64,000 nt of DNA, from contig CM033121.1 of NCBI GenBank assembly GCA_019321725.1, positions 2,976,001 through 3,040,000 on the forward strand. The letters run 5' to 3'. The stretch's first letter is position 1; each line of letters opens with the position of its first letter. Origin of the DNA: Paulownia fortunei (taxonomy: Eukaryota > Streptophyta > Magnoliopsida > Lamiales > Paulowniaceae). The translations under genes and the position numbers were made by a program. The notes beneath the pieces were generated by a model that was not told the origin of the DNA, made no database searches, and saw only the letters and a list, made by a program, of their open reading frames with translations. Below are positions 10,501 to 23,900 of this stretch, in pieces.

Positions 10501-13500
10501 TTAAATAAGCTTCTTCTTCTCAAAGAAAGACTTCAAATGCCATAGCTGCAGTCCTGCCACAGATAGGCAAACAAGAATCGATAGAAAACTAAACCAGAAC
10601 ATTTTGGAGTTAGTAGATCTATTCAGTTGCTGCATCTCTTCTTCCCTGCAATAAGCATCAACCACTAGGTGAAGCATTGGTAATCTAATATTACATCATT
10701 CTTCAAGTAAAAAACATGGCAAATCTCTTTAGAGAACTTAAATTAGCTTACCTTTCACGTAGATAATACATCTCATCATGAATGGATTGTACTGTATCAA
10801 ACATTTTCTTCAGTTCTAATTCCATTAACTGGTGCCAAGGGGGAAACAAAAAGGCAAAGTTAACAATGAAGAGAAAAAGTAGGGATGATCTTATTTGTAT
10901 ATTCTCCAAGCACTCTCAATTTCATGATATCATAGCAACTAAAATACTCTTGAAATACGTAGATATAGTTCAATAGTGTGAATCTAGGAAAGAAGAAACT
11001 GCCAAGGCAGCCAGAGTAAAAGATTGTCAACCAATGTCAAGGATTAAAGATATATATATATATATATATAAAGAGGAAAAAAGTCTCACTAGTCATATTG
11101 AAGCTAAAATACCGCTAAAATATGGGCAAAAATACATATGGCATTCTGTGAAAGATTTCAAGCAGAAGTAGTTCAAATCACAATGGAAAAAGGAAGACAT
11201 GCAATTACTGTGCATAAAGCATGATTCAATGAAGCAAAACTTGATCAAAATGTACAAATGAATTAGAAAAGAACCTATCAAAATCCATAAAAATGACTAA
11301 AACTAGTTGTAGTCCAAAAACAAGGATCGGGCTTTCCACCTTATTTCAAACTCAGCAACTATTCACCATTGATGTCGCCACTTATTGCCATCATATAACC
11401 AACAAAAAACACAATGATCTTTCCCCCGCAATGACCGTCGATGTTAACTGAGAAATTAAGTTTCATAATTTCAATCAATGTTTGAGATTGTTAGGATTAG
11501 AATAACTCTATTTGGATTCAGTGGCCATCTTATGGCAAGAAATTGGCTGTGAAGGGATGTCGCACAGACGGTGACTCAGACAAGGTGGTGGGAATGTGAA
11601 TTAAAATTGGAATCAAATTAAATTGGAACTTGGAAATGCAGTATCAAGGAGAAAGCATTGTTAAAATTGAAAGCAAGAATACTGCATTGCCAAGGGAGAT
11701 GAAAGCATCATTGCACCAATAGAACCAGTTTGATCATGTCGAATCTGGTGCACCATTTTTATATGGGAAAAGTAAAACCTTTCAGCAAACTAGGGGAAGG
11801 GACTTTAAGCATAGAATAAATGGCATTTGAGGTCAACTAACAAAATAGATGAAAATTGCAGAGGACAACTCCCATTTATCATGTAGAACTAATAAGCATT
11901 TGCTTACAAAGGAAAATCTTTTCCATTGTGTTTTCTTCACTGTAGTCCAAGCTGCAAACATATTGGTGAGTTCCTATGATTTTTTCCATAATATACAGTC
12001 CCTTAAACTGTCAGATTATGCAAAAATGTATCACATTGCTGGGGCTAATTAGATGTTATATATTGTTTACTCATCAATTCAGTTGTAGATATTAAAATGC
12101 CTAAATCTATTAAAAACATGCATATAGTGGTTTTCAATGATGATAGTCTTCTTTGCCTATCCATCAAATCAATGAAGATTACGAAGAATACATGTCAAAT
12201 CAACTCATAGCATTTTCAGTTTTCTGGTATAACTTAATCTACTGAAGTGGGAAATCACATTTAGTCTACCTTTAAAGGGGCAAGCAAACAACTCAACAAC
12301 TAAAGGGCTCAATCAGCAAAGCACAAAGTGAAATCCATTAGGCAAACACCGTACAGAGAAACTAAAACCATAACTTGGATAGAAACATGACCAAGCTCAA
12401 TCTAACAAGCTAACTTCATCTTTGGCACATATAACCAAAGAAGCATAATTAAAGCATATGCATATGACCACTTACTTCAACAGAACCTTTTTTGGCAACA
12501 TTGGTCCAATCCTTGGCAGCAACACCAGACTTCCAATCAAAGTCAATGGTTATACTAGTAGAAGGTTTGTGATCAGCAGCAAAAAAGCAAGCCATGTAGT
12601 CACCTGCCTCCACTGCTTGAAATGCAAAATGCCCCTCGGTAACATGGTCTGAATAGTGATAGCTATTTCCATATGCTGATGTCACCTATATGTTTCACAT
12701 AATTTAGAGAAGATCTACAATAAGAAATGACCACCTAACGCTTAAACACATTTGCTGAGTGAATACAATAAGAAAAAGAGAAAATTTTGAGTTCTTAATC
12801 TAATCATAAACCTTTCAACAAACCTTACCATTTAGCAAAATCCATTTAGACAGTAGACAGCATAAAAGGAGAGAACAAAAATTAAAGATTTTTTCTACTA
12901 ATTCCACTCAACACAAAAGAAATTAATTCCAAAACCAAGTAAATACCACAAAGAAAAAAAATTCAAACTTATTTGAGTTTTTTTATCTTGTCACCAAAAC
13001 AGAGAATTTCTGAAAGATAACTTAAAAATTGTCGACGTCATTAAGAAAACTGGTCCCAAAAAAGAGGAAAAAAGAAAGCAAAAAAAGAAAAAATCAGATC
13101 AATTAAAAAACAAAAAACAAAAAAAAAAGACGCAAGCAAACTTCACAAAGATAAAGAGTCGCACTTCTCAGCAAAACCTTAGTCTCAAATTATAGCTTAC
13201 AAACTCCTCTAAACCCTTTAGTAATTTGACCAAACATTAAAAAAAAAATGAAAACCCACAAAACAAATATAAACTTTGGAAAAAAAAAAAATATTACCCG
13301 AACAGTGATTTTGTGAGATTCAGGTAGAGGGTGTCCCTCATTAGGGTTTACAATTTGGTATTTCCCGACAGTCATTGAATTGCTCTTGATATCCTCCGAT
13401 ATGCATTTGGTGTGACCCGACTCCAGATCGAATCGGATCGATTCAACCCGCGTCCATAACAAGAAAACTGAAATTAAAACAAGGAAAAGACTCTGTCTTT

Positions 13501-13516
13501 GGATTTGGATATTCAT
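10501..13516 (-). CDS. Transmembrane emp24 domain protein, p24-delta subfamily
   Basis: p24 proteins cycle between ER and Golgi as COPI/COPII cargo receptors, for example for GPI-anchored proteins. Exons on the minus strand: 13298-13516, 12476-12685, 10752-10828, 10501-10645, giving 216 aa, the usual p24-delta length. The start at 13516 is the first ATG; the frame upstream begins only with TTG. Visible parts: a hydrophobic signal peptide (SLFLVLISVFLLW), a GOLD domain with the paired cysteines (GHTKC and YMACFF), a coiled-coil stretch (MELELKKMFDTVQS … EEEMQQLN), one C-terminal membrane span (MFWFSFLSILVCLSVAGL) and a cytosolic tail FFEKKKLI. The tail has the FF motif and a KKxx dilysine signal for COPI binding. 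Introns are 1.65 kb or shorter. Its position next to VIK matches Arabidopsis At1g14010 (p24delta7) as I remember it. Confidence 0.95.
11049..11071. repeat. (TA)n microsatellite in a p24 intron
   Basis: About eleven TA units within the intron 10829-12475. Confidence 0.9.
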
Positions 13517-13892
13517 AGTAACGATGAAGAAAACAATAATCGATAATCCCAAAAGGGGCTTCTTTTTTCTACGTTTTCTGGATTGAGGCTCGGCTAAAGA
13601 TGGGTTTTTTTGTCTGAATTCGGATTATACTTATTATTTTTTCCGAATATTAATAGTATCTCAATTTGGTTTGATGGGAGATGAAATCAGAAAATGCAAG
13701 AGTCAAAAGGCTGCATTTGCTGAAATCACTTCTTTCTACTCCGGGGTTTCGTGTATTGGTCTTTTTTCATTGTTCATTTTTCAATTTTTTTGGTTCTTAA
13801 TTGGGTCATAATTTTGTAAAAAACAGTAGAGTATCCAATGAGGTTATTCCACGTAGGATTTGACCTCTTGGTGAGGTGGGGACTATTGACAT

Positions 13893-13943
13893 TTAATAAT
13901 AATAATAATGATGATGATGATGATGATAATGATGATGATGATG
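13893..13943. repeat. Compound (AAT)n/(GAT)n trinucleotide repeat
   Basis: An ATA/AAT run passes directly into ATG/GAT triplets with one interruption (ataatg). It lies about 380 bp upstream of the p24 start, in or near its promoter. Confidence 0.9.
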
Positions 13944-16900
13944 GCAAAATAGCTCTTCACCCCCAAAAAAAAGCGTTTTGACAAATTGCCCCCAAGAATG
14001 GGAAAAAGTAAACTCCAATTTTTCATTATTTCATTGCGGACGACAAACGGTGGGATCAAATTTGAACACGTTGATAGGTTAAATTTTTACATTTATAAAT
14101 AAATTTAAAGTGAATTTTAAAATTTTATTTTTAAATTCCCCGCCCTTACCTTGCTTTATTTAATTTTTTTATTTGTTTTAAATTTATTAAATATTTATAA
14201 TATTTTTTAGAAAGTTTTAATGTACTATTTTTAAAAAATATATATTTTTAAAATAATAAAATTGATCTAATGGTCTAACTAATCAAATTTGAATTTGAAT
14301 TTGAATTTGAATTCTTAAAATTTTAGCACACACTTATGCATCAATAAAAGAGAATGAGGTGATGTTTTAAAAAATTAGCATTTCAAGTATAGTAGTTGTA
14401 AAGATACAACTAGGCAATCAAAATTTAAAGTAAGATTTTATAACTTATAGTCACTAATTTGTGCAAAAGTTTTTTAATTTTGAAAAAAAAAATTATAGTT
14501 AACTTATCTCCTGATAAACAAGTATATGACGATTGTTTATATTTTGTTCGGGCTAATCTTCTGTTGTTCGAAAATATATTCCAAATCATTTTGTTAAGCA
14601 TAATTCATTATTTATGAAGATGACTTGGAATATTTTAAATTTTATTCTATTAAACATCTAAGGCAACTAAACCATGTAAATGTTTGCCTTCAAATGAACA
14701 AAGACATCTTTTAAAACATTTAAATACATTGGAAATATTGTAAGAAATTGTAAAAATTTCTTCATCTCTTACAATAATTTGAAGCTTGCCTATGAGAAGT
14801 TATCTTGTAGTTTAGTTCGTACAAATTTTAGATCATTTTTTCTTATGTACGAATTTGATATATTATAGTAAAGTAAACAAAATATAGGCAAATTGTAATT
14901 TAGTTAATCTAAAAATACAAGCACGCAATTTGGGTTTTCTTATTTGAAAAAACAGTAATAATTTTGAGGATACATAATATGTTGGTCATGGATATGTTTC
15001 GGTGAAATGTTAATGAAATCATGCAACAATTACTTGCAAGGATTTTAGTAAGTTTTTAAGTTTGAAATAGGTTTTAGGGGCAAAATGAAAATTTAATTAA
15101 TTTAGAGGACTAAAGCGCTATTTTTTCAACAAGTGCCAGTCGTGTGATAAATTTTCGGTTGAAAGCTCGGCGAAGCTTTATGCAATAAAATAATGAAATA
15201 AGGGAGTCTCGTGGATTTCACTATTCATAATCTTGGTAAATAGGTTGAGCAAGATTTCGATTTATTTGAATTCTTTAGAGGGAAATCTTGCACAATTTAC
15301 TTAATTCTTTTTCTAATTTTACTATATGTCTTTGGTATCCCTATATTTTAGATATTCTTACTTTAAATGTTAAGAACGTTGAAAAATTTAATAGGTATAA
15401 TATCAAAATGGTTAAAATTAACAGAATTTGAGTTATAGTTGAATTAAAAGTTTAATTCTATTTTTTTAAAATGACACATTTTGTGTTTACGGATATGACA
15501 ATCGTCTTCTAAGATACAACAACTAACTTCTTATGATAGTAATACTACAAATTACGCACTCGGAACGCACAATTCTTGTAGATTTTTAAATTAGTTAAAG
15601 TTAGCCAAAATACCATTAGAATATATAATATGAGAGTTTAATTTAATTACTCATTACTAAAGTGAAATTTTATATATGTAAGACAAAATTGTTCTACTCT
15701 TCCAATGTGGGATTTGTGACTTTTCACATTCCCATCATTTCATAATTAATCATTTATTTAAGTGACTTACTTTATCAATTAATTTCTCATTCACTTGAAA
15801 TTGATTTTGAAAAATCAAATATACTATAGTTATCTACTCATGGCGTACATTATATTTAATCAAATTATATTTATTTTTATAAAATAGAATTCACTTTATT
15901 TATTGGTCAAAATTAGGTCAAATTCAATTTTTCAAACTAATTTCCAACAAAGAATCATAATTACAAAATGAAAAAGAAGATTTTATATTTATGAAATTAT
16001 TTATAAATTATATTATAAAGTAACCAACATAAGATTGGACATCAATGCTTTCTCATATAAAATCTCCTGGACAAACGTCTTTCAGGAGATAAATAAGTCA
16101 AAATCCAACTTAATAGTCCCAAAAACCATTGAATAGAAAAATATTTCTCTACTGCAACAACCTAAAAGGATATATTTGTTATTATAGAAATTTTATAGAT
16201 AGTGAATCGGATGAAGTCTATTTAGTATGTACTAATTTGACAATAATAATTAAATTAAGGATATCAATTAAGGTATTTGTAAATATTCATGTATCAAATT
16301 GACATTAATTTTAAAATTCAGGTATCAATTAGAGGATCTGTAAAAACTAGTATATACATTAATAGTAAATCTCCAGTACCAAAATAATTTTTATTCTTAA
16401 AAATAGAAAGAGATGAACTAGTAATTATACTAACTAGTGGGGGAGGATGTGTGCTATTTTCACCCAACATTAACATACTTGTGGGCAAAATTGACTTATT
16501 AGAAATAGAAATGGAGGAGTTGGTAATTATGAAAATTAGCACAGTAAAGTGGTGTAATTAACACAATTTTTTCATTTTTTAATATTTTTATTCAATAAAA
16601 GTTTTAGAAAATTTGCAGATTAATAGTCGTTGAACAAAAGGGAGCTCAATGTAAGTTTTATTTTTTCAAAGGGGCAAGTTGATAATTATGCTAATTACTA
16701 ATGGAACAAGTGTAATTAACTCATAAAATTGTGTTGTTCTTAGAAGAAGTAGTAGTAGGCATGGGACAGAGGAGGACTAGGGTAAAAATGAATAATAGGG
16801 GGCTTCTGATATAAGTGATCTGCTCCACTTCTTTTATATTTGGTTCTTTTTTTTTTTTTTAACTTTCAAAATTGAGTCTAAATCAAGTTTAACCAACTTT

Positions 16901-18976
16901 ACTTTTATGAATTTGGATCCTTGTGATGTATTATTTGTCTTGAGGTAATATTCTTGTTGTAGATTTATCTACTAATAAAATAATTTACTTAATCATTTGC
17001 TCATGAAGAAAACATAAAGAAAAAAAAAATAGTGAACAGATATAATATCTCTTAAATTTTAGAAATAAATAGACACAAGTATCTATTTCGTCTTGAACAC
17101 CCCTGACAATTTAACTTGAAAAATATTTGAAAGACTCATCTTTACTGAATTCCAGGATAGGTTTAATCCAATTATGAAGTTCATTAAATTGTGAAAAATA
17201 TTGATATTTTTCATTAATTGATAAGATCATAAAGTTCAAAGTTATTCTTTAATTAGGAGACGCATAGATCTTTTATTACATTGTACTTAAGCACTTGAAA
17301 ATCCACATTCTTGATTGCATCTTTATAATTCTAATTCTCCTCAAAATTTAAAATTTTAAAAAATAATGGTGGTATTTCAAAATCATTATAATAATTTTGC
17401 CTTTAGTAATGGTGAAAAACCTGCCCTCTTAATTCTTGAAAGGGGGAGCTTTATAGAGTAAAAAGGATAGAAAAAGAAAAGGGATAGACAGGGAAACTTC
17501 ATAGACTTGCATGACATCTTTATATTTATTTTTATTTTTTTTTTAAAAGACATCTTTGTATTTGATTCATTTGACTTTGAAAATAAGAATTGGGACAAAA
17601 AGAGAAGATCAAATAAAGGTGGTCTATTGCTAAATACATAAAATGCTACTTGCTACCTTTTCTCCTCTCAACCCCACTTGAAAAATAAAAAGTCATGCAA
17701 GAAGAAAAACATAGGCAAGAATAGGGACCAAAGATGAATATAAAACAAAAAATTTGATAGAATTTTGTGGATCTACCTTTGGTTGGAGACAATATCAACC
17801 CCTTATTAAAGCCAATTTCACATTCTTTAGTGTATGTGACAATAACAACTTGATTATCTCATAGTCAAGGATCATTGCAACGATGTCATAATAAGATAGC
17901 AAAACAAGCATATGAGATATAGGAGCTATTTACATGTCAATAATTTATATATTTTTATTTAAAATACATTACGTGATGCTATATATGTGTATGTGACACG
18001 TAAAGTTTTTTTTATGTTCTATAATATGCCTAATAACATAATTGTTACATGTATTTTAAGTCAAAACTCATTGTGTTGGTTATTTTCTCGCCACAAATCA
18101 ATTTTAAGTGGTTTTTGGATGAATTTTGAGCTTGTTAATGGTATTGAGTCAAAGTTCATTTGCCTGTTTAAACTATAGGCTGTGTTTAGGTACTTTTTGG
18201 CCAAATTTTATAATTTTCCAAATTTGCTGGTAAAAGTTTTTTTTTTTTTTTTTTCTTGTTTTTTGGTTCGTTTTGGCTTTGTGTTCCTTTAATTGCATTC
18301 ATGTAAGTCTTGTGATAGAAACTTCTATTGTTATACAATTATGGAATATCACATAGTTTCTCTCTTCATCCTTAAGAGTCTTGAAAGCACAATCTTTAGT
18401 GTTTTCTTAATATTATTTACTTCGATTCACAATATGCAATTCTTGGTAATTTTTTTCTGTACTGACATTATTTTGTCAGCAAACACATGTTGCACAAGTT
18501 ATTAAAAAAAAAAAAAAAAAAGTTATTACCTTGTTTGTATCTTTCAAAGACAACATGAATAGTCAAACTTATTCATGCATAACTTAATATGAAACTATAT
18601 GTGCCTTTATAGTTCACCAGATTTTGTCCTCAAACTAAAAATAATAGCCTTGCTAGTTGATTCTGTATTTTTCCCAAAAAGTAACCTTAGTTTCTTAGTG
18701 TTCTGGTTAAGATGACAATGTCAATTGAACCAAACTAAAACAGACAACTTTAAATGATCTTCTATCTTAAATCTTATCTATTTGTAGTGAAGTTAATGTG
18801 ACTTGCAAAACTTTTGAAGTATTTGAGATGTTTACAACTTATACACTCTTTTAACGTGGTCTTCTTGCTTTAATTTTATCGAACTACTTATGTACAATTT
18901 AGAAACGTTAATGTTACTATAGCTCTTTATGTATTTTAATTGTTGATTTTCTTTTTTTACCACAAAAATGGCTATA

Positions 18977-19011
18977 AATCACATGCATCATTCAACTTAG
19001 ATCCACATTTA
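18977..19011 (+). repeat. 35-bp direct repeat, copy 1
   Basis: This sequence (aatcacatgcatcattcaac…) recurs at 19929-19963 with one mismatch in 35 bases, 952 bp downstream in the same orientation. It contains a CATGCAT (RY-type) core. Confidence 0.85.
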
Positions 19012-19928
19012 ATTATTAATCATTTTCTTTCAGATTTATTTATCTAAAAGATAAAGGGTTGAACCCGAAGACAGCTATATGGTATGTTGGAAATATATTC
19101 TTTTTTTTTTTTTGTTTATATTACAAATGTAGCTCATACCCAAATGTTGCAATGTCCAATGTGTCTTTTTTCTTGTTCTATTTTGTAGAGAAACAACGAT
19201 ACTTTGGCTTTGTATGTATTTATTTCCAAAATCCAATTTTGGATTTTATACTTTTTTAAAATTTAAAATTAGATTTATTAACCTATTTTCAATTAAAATG
19301 TTCATTTTATCTTCTTATTTTCTCACAAAAAATTTCATTTCAAATCTATAATTTCAATTTCTAACTCTATAAATAACTCTAATTTGTCACTTATTGTTCA
19401 TTATTTCAATTATTTTAATTCAAATTATACTAGTGAGACTACTATTACAAACTCTATCTACTTAATATATCCCATTTTATTTAAATATTATAAATAAAAT
19501 ATTATATTTAAATTAATTATTCAAATTTAAACCACCACTATCAATTTAATCTAACTAATATGTAATTATTTTTAAAATACATGAGCCCACTGCCGTTCAA
19601 AATATTATAATAAATTATTGTATTCTAATTAAATATTTTAAGTGACCTTACCATATCAACTTTATAAATTATTATATACATAAAATTCTTAAAAAAATAC
19701 TATAAAACAGACAAATAAATATAATTTAATTTTTATTACGTATTTTCATATTTAAAATTTTCTCAAAATTACTCAATAATATATTTTTATTTTCAAATGT
19801 ATTCTATTGAATGTTAGTAACTGCATATGCATATGTAATTTTAGATGTAAAAGCACTTCATTATTGCTTTTATTCTTAAATTATTTAAATATTTTGTCCA
19901 TATCACTGAATGCATGCTAGTATACATT

Positions 19929-19963
19929 AATCACATGCATCATTCAACTGAGATCCACATTTA
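19929..19963 (+). repeat. 35-bp direct repeat, copy 2
   Basis: Partner of 18977-19011; the single mismatch is t to g after ttcaact/g. The flanks of the two copies differ. Confidence 0.85.
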
Positions 19964-20229
19964 TTCCATAATTATCCACTTAATTAGAATCTCACTTCAC
20001 TCCTAGATCCCAAATCATTCTTAAAAGCAATCTTATCTAAACCAAATCAAAGCACTTGCCATTTTAAGGTTAAAACAAATAAGAGACAAGAAATTGACTA
20101 ATTAATACAGCTCTTGGTTGGTAAACACAATTAATTCCTATTAAACACAGAAAAATTATCCAAAGAAAATGAAGAATAAAACAAACACAAATCTTTGATC
20201 TTTAAACAATTTAAAAATAAAAAAAGTAA

Positions 20230-20232
<3 letters not shown>

Positions 20233-20264
<32 letters not shown>
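20233..20264. repeat. (CT)16 microsatellite upstream of the GT106 gene
   Basis: Perfect CT run about 580 bp before the start codon. CT tracts are common in plant promoters and 5' leaders; no function can be claimed here. Confidence 0.9.
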
Positions 20265-20265
<1 letters not shown>

Positions 20266-20752
20266 AAAGTTTTCTATCATCATTAGGCCACCAAACAATG
20301 AACTCCCATTCTCCATACCCCCAACAAGAACTCAACTGATGAAATGAGGAAGAAAAGAAAGGGCCAAAAAAGAAGAGATTAATACATTTTTTTTTTAATT
20401 TCCCCATTCTGCTGAAAACAAAAGAGAAATTTTTGCAGTTCATTTAACAATTTTTGCCACTTTCCTAAAACTAAAATAATCATTCCGTGAAAATTACTCC
20501 TCATTTAATTTCGATGCGTTTTCCCTCGTGAAAATCACCGCTCTCTCTCTAGATTCCCCATTTTTATCTCTCCTTGGGATCCCATTTCTTCAATCTTTTT
20601 TCCAAAAAATTTAAATTATTTTTTTCCAAGTTTTTATCAACTGGGTTTTCCTTCGACCCACCAATGTACTCTAAAGATTGAATCTTTAATCCAACCCACA
20701 TTCCAAATTGCACATATACTTGAAATATAGCTTCTTTTTTTTTTTGTTTTTG

Positions 20753-20760
20753 TATAAATA
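20753..20760 (+). promoter_or_regulatory. TATA-box candidate for the GT106 gene
   Basis: tataaata lies 82 bp upstream of the start codon at 20842. A start of transcription near 20785-20795 would give a short leader containing the two small ORFs at 20811-20902. If transcription starts further upstream, near the CT repeat, this match is fortuitous. Confidence 0.4.
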
Positions 20761-20810
20761 TCAATTCTTTTGCATTAAAATTTAGGTTATACTGGTGATA
20801 TTGTATCGAG

Positions 20811-20902
20811 ATGAAATCTTGGCGGTGGTAATGAGGCTTAAATGGAGGCGGTTAGATCAGAGAGAAGTGTGGAAAAGTTGCCGTCATTGCAGGGGCCGGT
20901 GA
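20811..20902 (+). promoter_or_regulatory. Two chained upstream ORFs, the second overlapping the GT106 start
   Basis: uORF1 (20811-20831) encodes six residues, MKSWRW. Its TAA stop overlaps the ATG of uORF2 (20831-20902) as TAATG. uORF2 has 23 sense codons and runs past the main ATG at 20842 in another frame, ending in TGA. If both lie in the mRNA, scanning ribosomes must leak past or reinitiate to reach the main ORF. The reading frames are directly visible; the regulatory role is inference. Confidence 0.5.
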
Positions 20903-23900
20903 TACAGAGGACAAGATTACAAGTGTGGTTTATTAGGGTTTGTTCTAGTATACTAATATGGACGTGTTTGGTTCAACTCGTGGCAGTTGGGGAGCTCTGG
21001 CACCCTCGTTTGCTTACCGGATATCCAGGATCCACAAAAATGTCAGCTCATCAAGAGGGATTGTTGCCTTCTTCGCCTCCGCCTCTCATTCCAGCTAGTG
21101 AGTATCCTCTTTTAGCTGTAATTTGTGTTGCAACGGTTTTTGAGTTGATACTTTGTCGATCAGTTTATGCTGTTTTATGAATCTGACTTGCTTTCCTATG
21201 GTATGATTGAGAAAATTACAATGTAGAGTGATGTAGGGTGATTATTGCAATTAGAAAAGAAATGAAGTTGTGTGCTGTCAAAAATAAATCATTAGGATGC
21301 TATAATCTATGCAGAATCACTGTAAGTGAGTTGCAGTGGTTTATTGAGAAGGTACATTATTGGTTACTTGATGCTATATTATGAATCATGTTTTCTTGAT
21401 TGTGGTGTTTGTGCTTTAGGCAATCTTGTTCATTTAAGTTGTTTGGGAATATACTTTTCAGAATGTTAAGTGTAATTGATGCAAGTAAAAAAGCAAAACT
21501 TTAATATCATGCTGCCTTCGCCTCATTCTTATTTATTCTTCTCTCATATCCATCTGACCCTATTGTGTTGTGGCCCTTCTCTCCCAATTTTTTTTTTGTA
21601 AAGAATGGGGCTTAGTTTGTTATCTTGATTAGATTATCAACCTATTAATACTAAGTTCTATGTGGATCTTGAGTTTTTGGTGAGAAAAGGGATAAGTAAA
21701 AGGGGAAAGAAGAACATCCTTTCTATTTCTTGTATATGAAATTAAAGAAAAAGTTTTCCTGTTAAACCTTTGGAATTGAGTATCAATTAAACACATCCTC
21801 TAAGTTTCTCTTTGATTATCATTTACAAGTTTATGTTTAAAAGCTGCTTTCTCAAGTGAACAAATGGTGTGATCTATCTAAAACTCTTGCACTCTTTTAT
21901 GGTCTTACTTGGGGGTGAATAGAAGCATTACAAAATTGTCTTTGAAATTTTACAATGTGACCTTGAGATGTCATCCAAATAAAATTTTGGTAGTGACACT
22001 TGACTATATACTTCATAATAATTTGCAGGGAATTACACAACCACCGGCTTTCTCAAAGTCACTTGCAATGGCGGCCTGAATCAAATGCGCTCTGCGGTAC
22101 GAATTAATATTTGTCTTCTCTGTCAAACTAATTATGTTTTACTTTGTCTAATTTTGCACCTTTGGAATTTCAGATTTGTGACATGGTGATGATTGCTCGG
22201 CTCTTAAACCTTACTTTGGTTGTTCCTGAACTTGATAAGACATCATTTTGGGCCGATCCTAGGTATTTATCATGAAATGGAGTATTAGTACCCTTTTCAT
22301 TTATGCATATTCAAATTTAGTTTAATATGCAGCAATTTTGAGGATATTTTCGATGTGGGACATTTCATCAATTCACTAAGAGATGAAGTCCGAATTATCA
22401 AGAGGTTACCGAAGAGGTTTGGCCTACGATATGGATATCAACCACTTGTAATGCCTCCTGTTAGCTGGTCGAATGAGCAATACTACTTGCAACAGGTCTG
22501 TGTGTTATTTTCACCAAATTTTCTTTGCAGGAATACTGCTAAAAATTTAGCTAATAGAAACCATTTTGCCCAGTGTTGGCATGAAATTTAAGCTACTGAA
22601 GGTAATGTAATTGTTATGAAGTGTCTGACGAGATATGCAAACAGAATTTTTTTACTGTTTGTTTTTTGCACTACCCCAACCCCACCCCCCCAAAAAATAA
22701 AATAAAATAAAAAATAAAAAATAAAAAAGGAAATATTAAATTACAAAATAAAGTAGAAGAAAATAATTTGAATCTTATGTTTCACTTATTCCAATCCGCA
22801 AATTTGTAACTACTATCTTTAAAGGGATATATAACTTTTACACTGCAAAAGAAGATAGAGGACAGAAGAATATAGAAAGGAAAGATGATACATGGCACAA
22901 ACCCGAAACCCCTCTATAACTTTGGCGCTTGCTGTGTTGTGGTGTACTAAGTGATTCTTTTCTGGTTGGCTTCATCCCTCCAGATTATCACATGGAATTT
23001 TCCTCTGTTTGTATTGGTCACCTTGTTGTATTTTCGATCTACTTGGGTTCTGAAACCTGCTGCACATGGCTTGATGATATTATGTCCTTTATATTATAAC
23101 TGGTCTGCATGCCTTGACAATACCATATTCTGTATAGGATACCTAGTAGTTGAAGACGATAGTTTGATTTCCCCCTTTTTGAACAAGTAATTTCCATGAA
23201 AGAAAGTACAAAGTTCTTGTTGTATTGGACAGTGAAAAGGTAGTGAAGTCCAGCTGAAATGTTATTTATTGGAGATACAACAAACATTGCGTAATAACAT
23301 CTTGCATCAATTAATAGAAGATTAGAATTTTCAGGCAAGCATCATTTGGATTGACCATCCAAGAAACAGTTAAGTCCAGCTGTATTGTTATTTATTTGAA
23401 GACTCAACAGTACTGGTTACCCCTTCCTAACAATACTGGTTAGTTAATGGTAGTATCATGTGGTAAGAAACCAGAATTTTGAGGCAAGAATCATTTGAAT
23501 GCAGCACCATTCATGCTTATTTCTCATGATCTTTCAAGAACCTCTATAGGACCTGGACTTTTCCTAGGTTTCTTGGCTGAAAGAATAAACTTACTAGATC
23601 TAGGGGGAAAAAGTATTACACTTTGTCAACTTATTACAACATCAATAGTGGTTATAACGTTCAGATAAACAGATCATTTACAGAAGATGAATATATACTG
23701 CACTAGTGGCAAACAAAGAGAATTTGTGGCTTGAGACATAGCTTGTTTATGTAGGTACTGGTGCAACTTAATTCAGTTCTGAAGAAGTAATTTAACAATT
23801 ATTTTGATTCTAACCTGAAGAGCACAAATTGTGGGAGCAGTTCAAATTATTTGATAACACTAATTGCCGTTAATTTATGATAGGCTTTAATGTGAAGTTC

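Larger units (their letters stand above)
13944..20752. other. Large AT-rich intergenic region without a recognisable gene
   Basis: Nearly 7 kb with only short chance ORFs. Contents seen: a four-unit gaattt-type repeat near 14288-14312; poly-T runs near 16850 and 18240; loosely repeated phrases around 16400-16720 (aattatg…attag…gtgtaattaac); a near-perfect 35-bp direct repeat at 18977-19011 and 19929-19963; and a CT repeat at 20233-20264. No transposase, reverse transcriptase or clear LTR pair is seen. Old, decayed transposon remnants are possible but cannot be shown here. Confidence 0.6.

Noticed and set aside
13517..13552. Longer N-terminus for the p24 gene starting at 13552
   Set aside because: The codon there is TTG. 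The ATG at 13516 gives the normal signal peptide and family length.
15690..15760. ccaatgtgggatttgtgactt-type phrase as a regulatory element or element terminus
   Set aside because: Similar phrases are widespread in plant spacers; no inverted partner or target-site duplication could be found nearby.
13944..20232. Long spacer as an intact transposable element
   Set aside because: No reverse transcriptase, transposase or terminal repeat pair is visible, and all ORFs are short.
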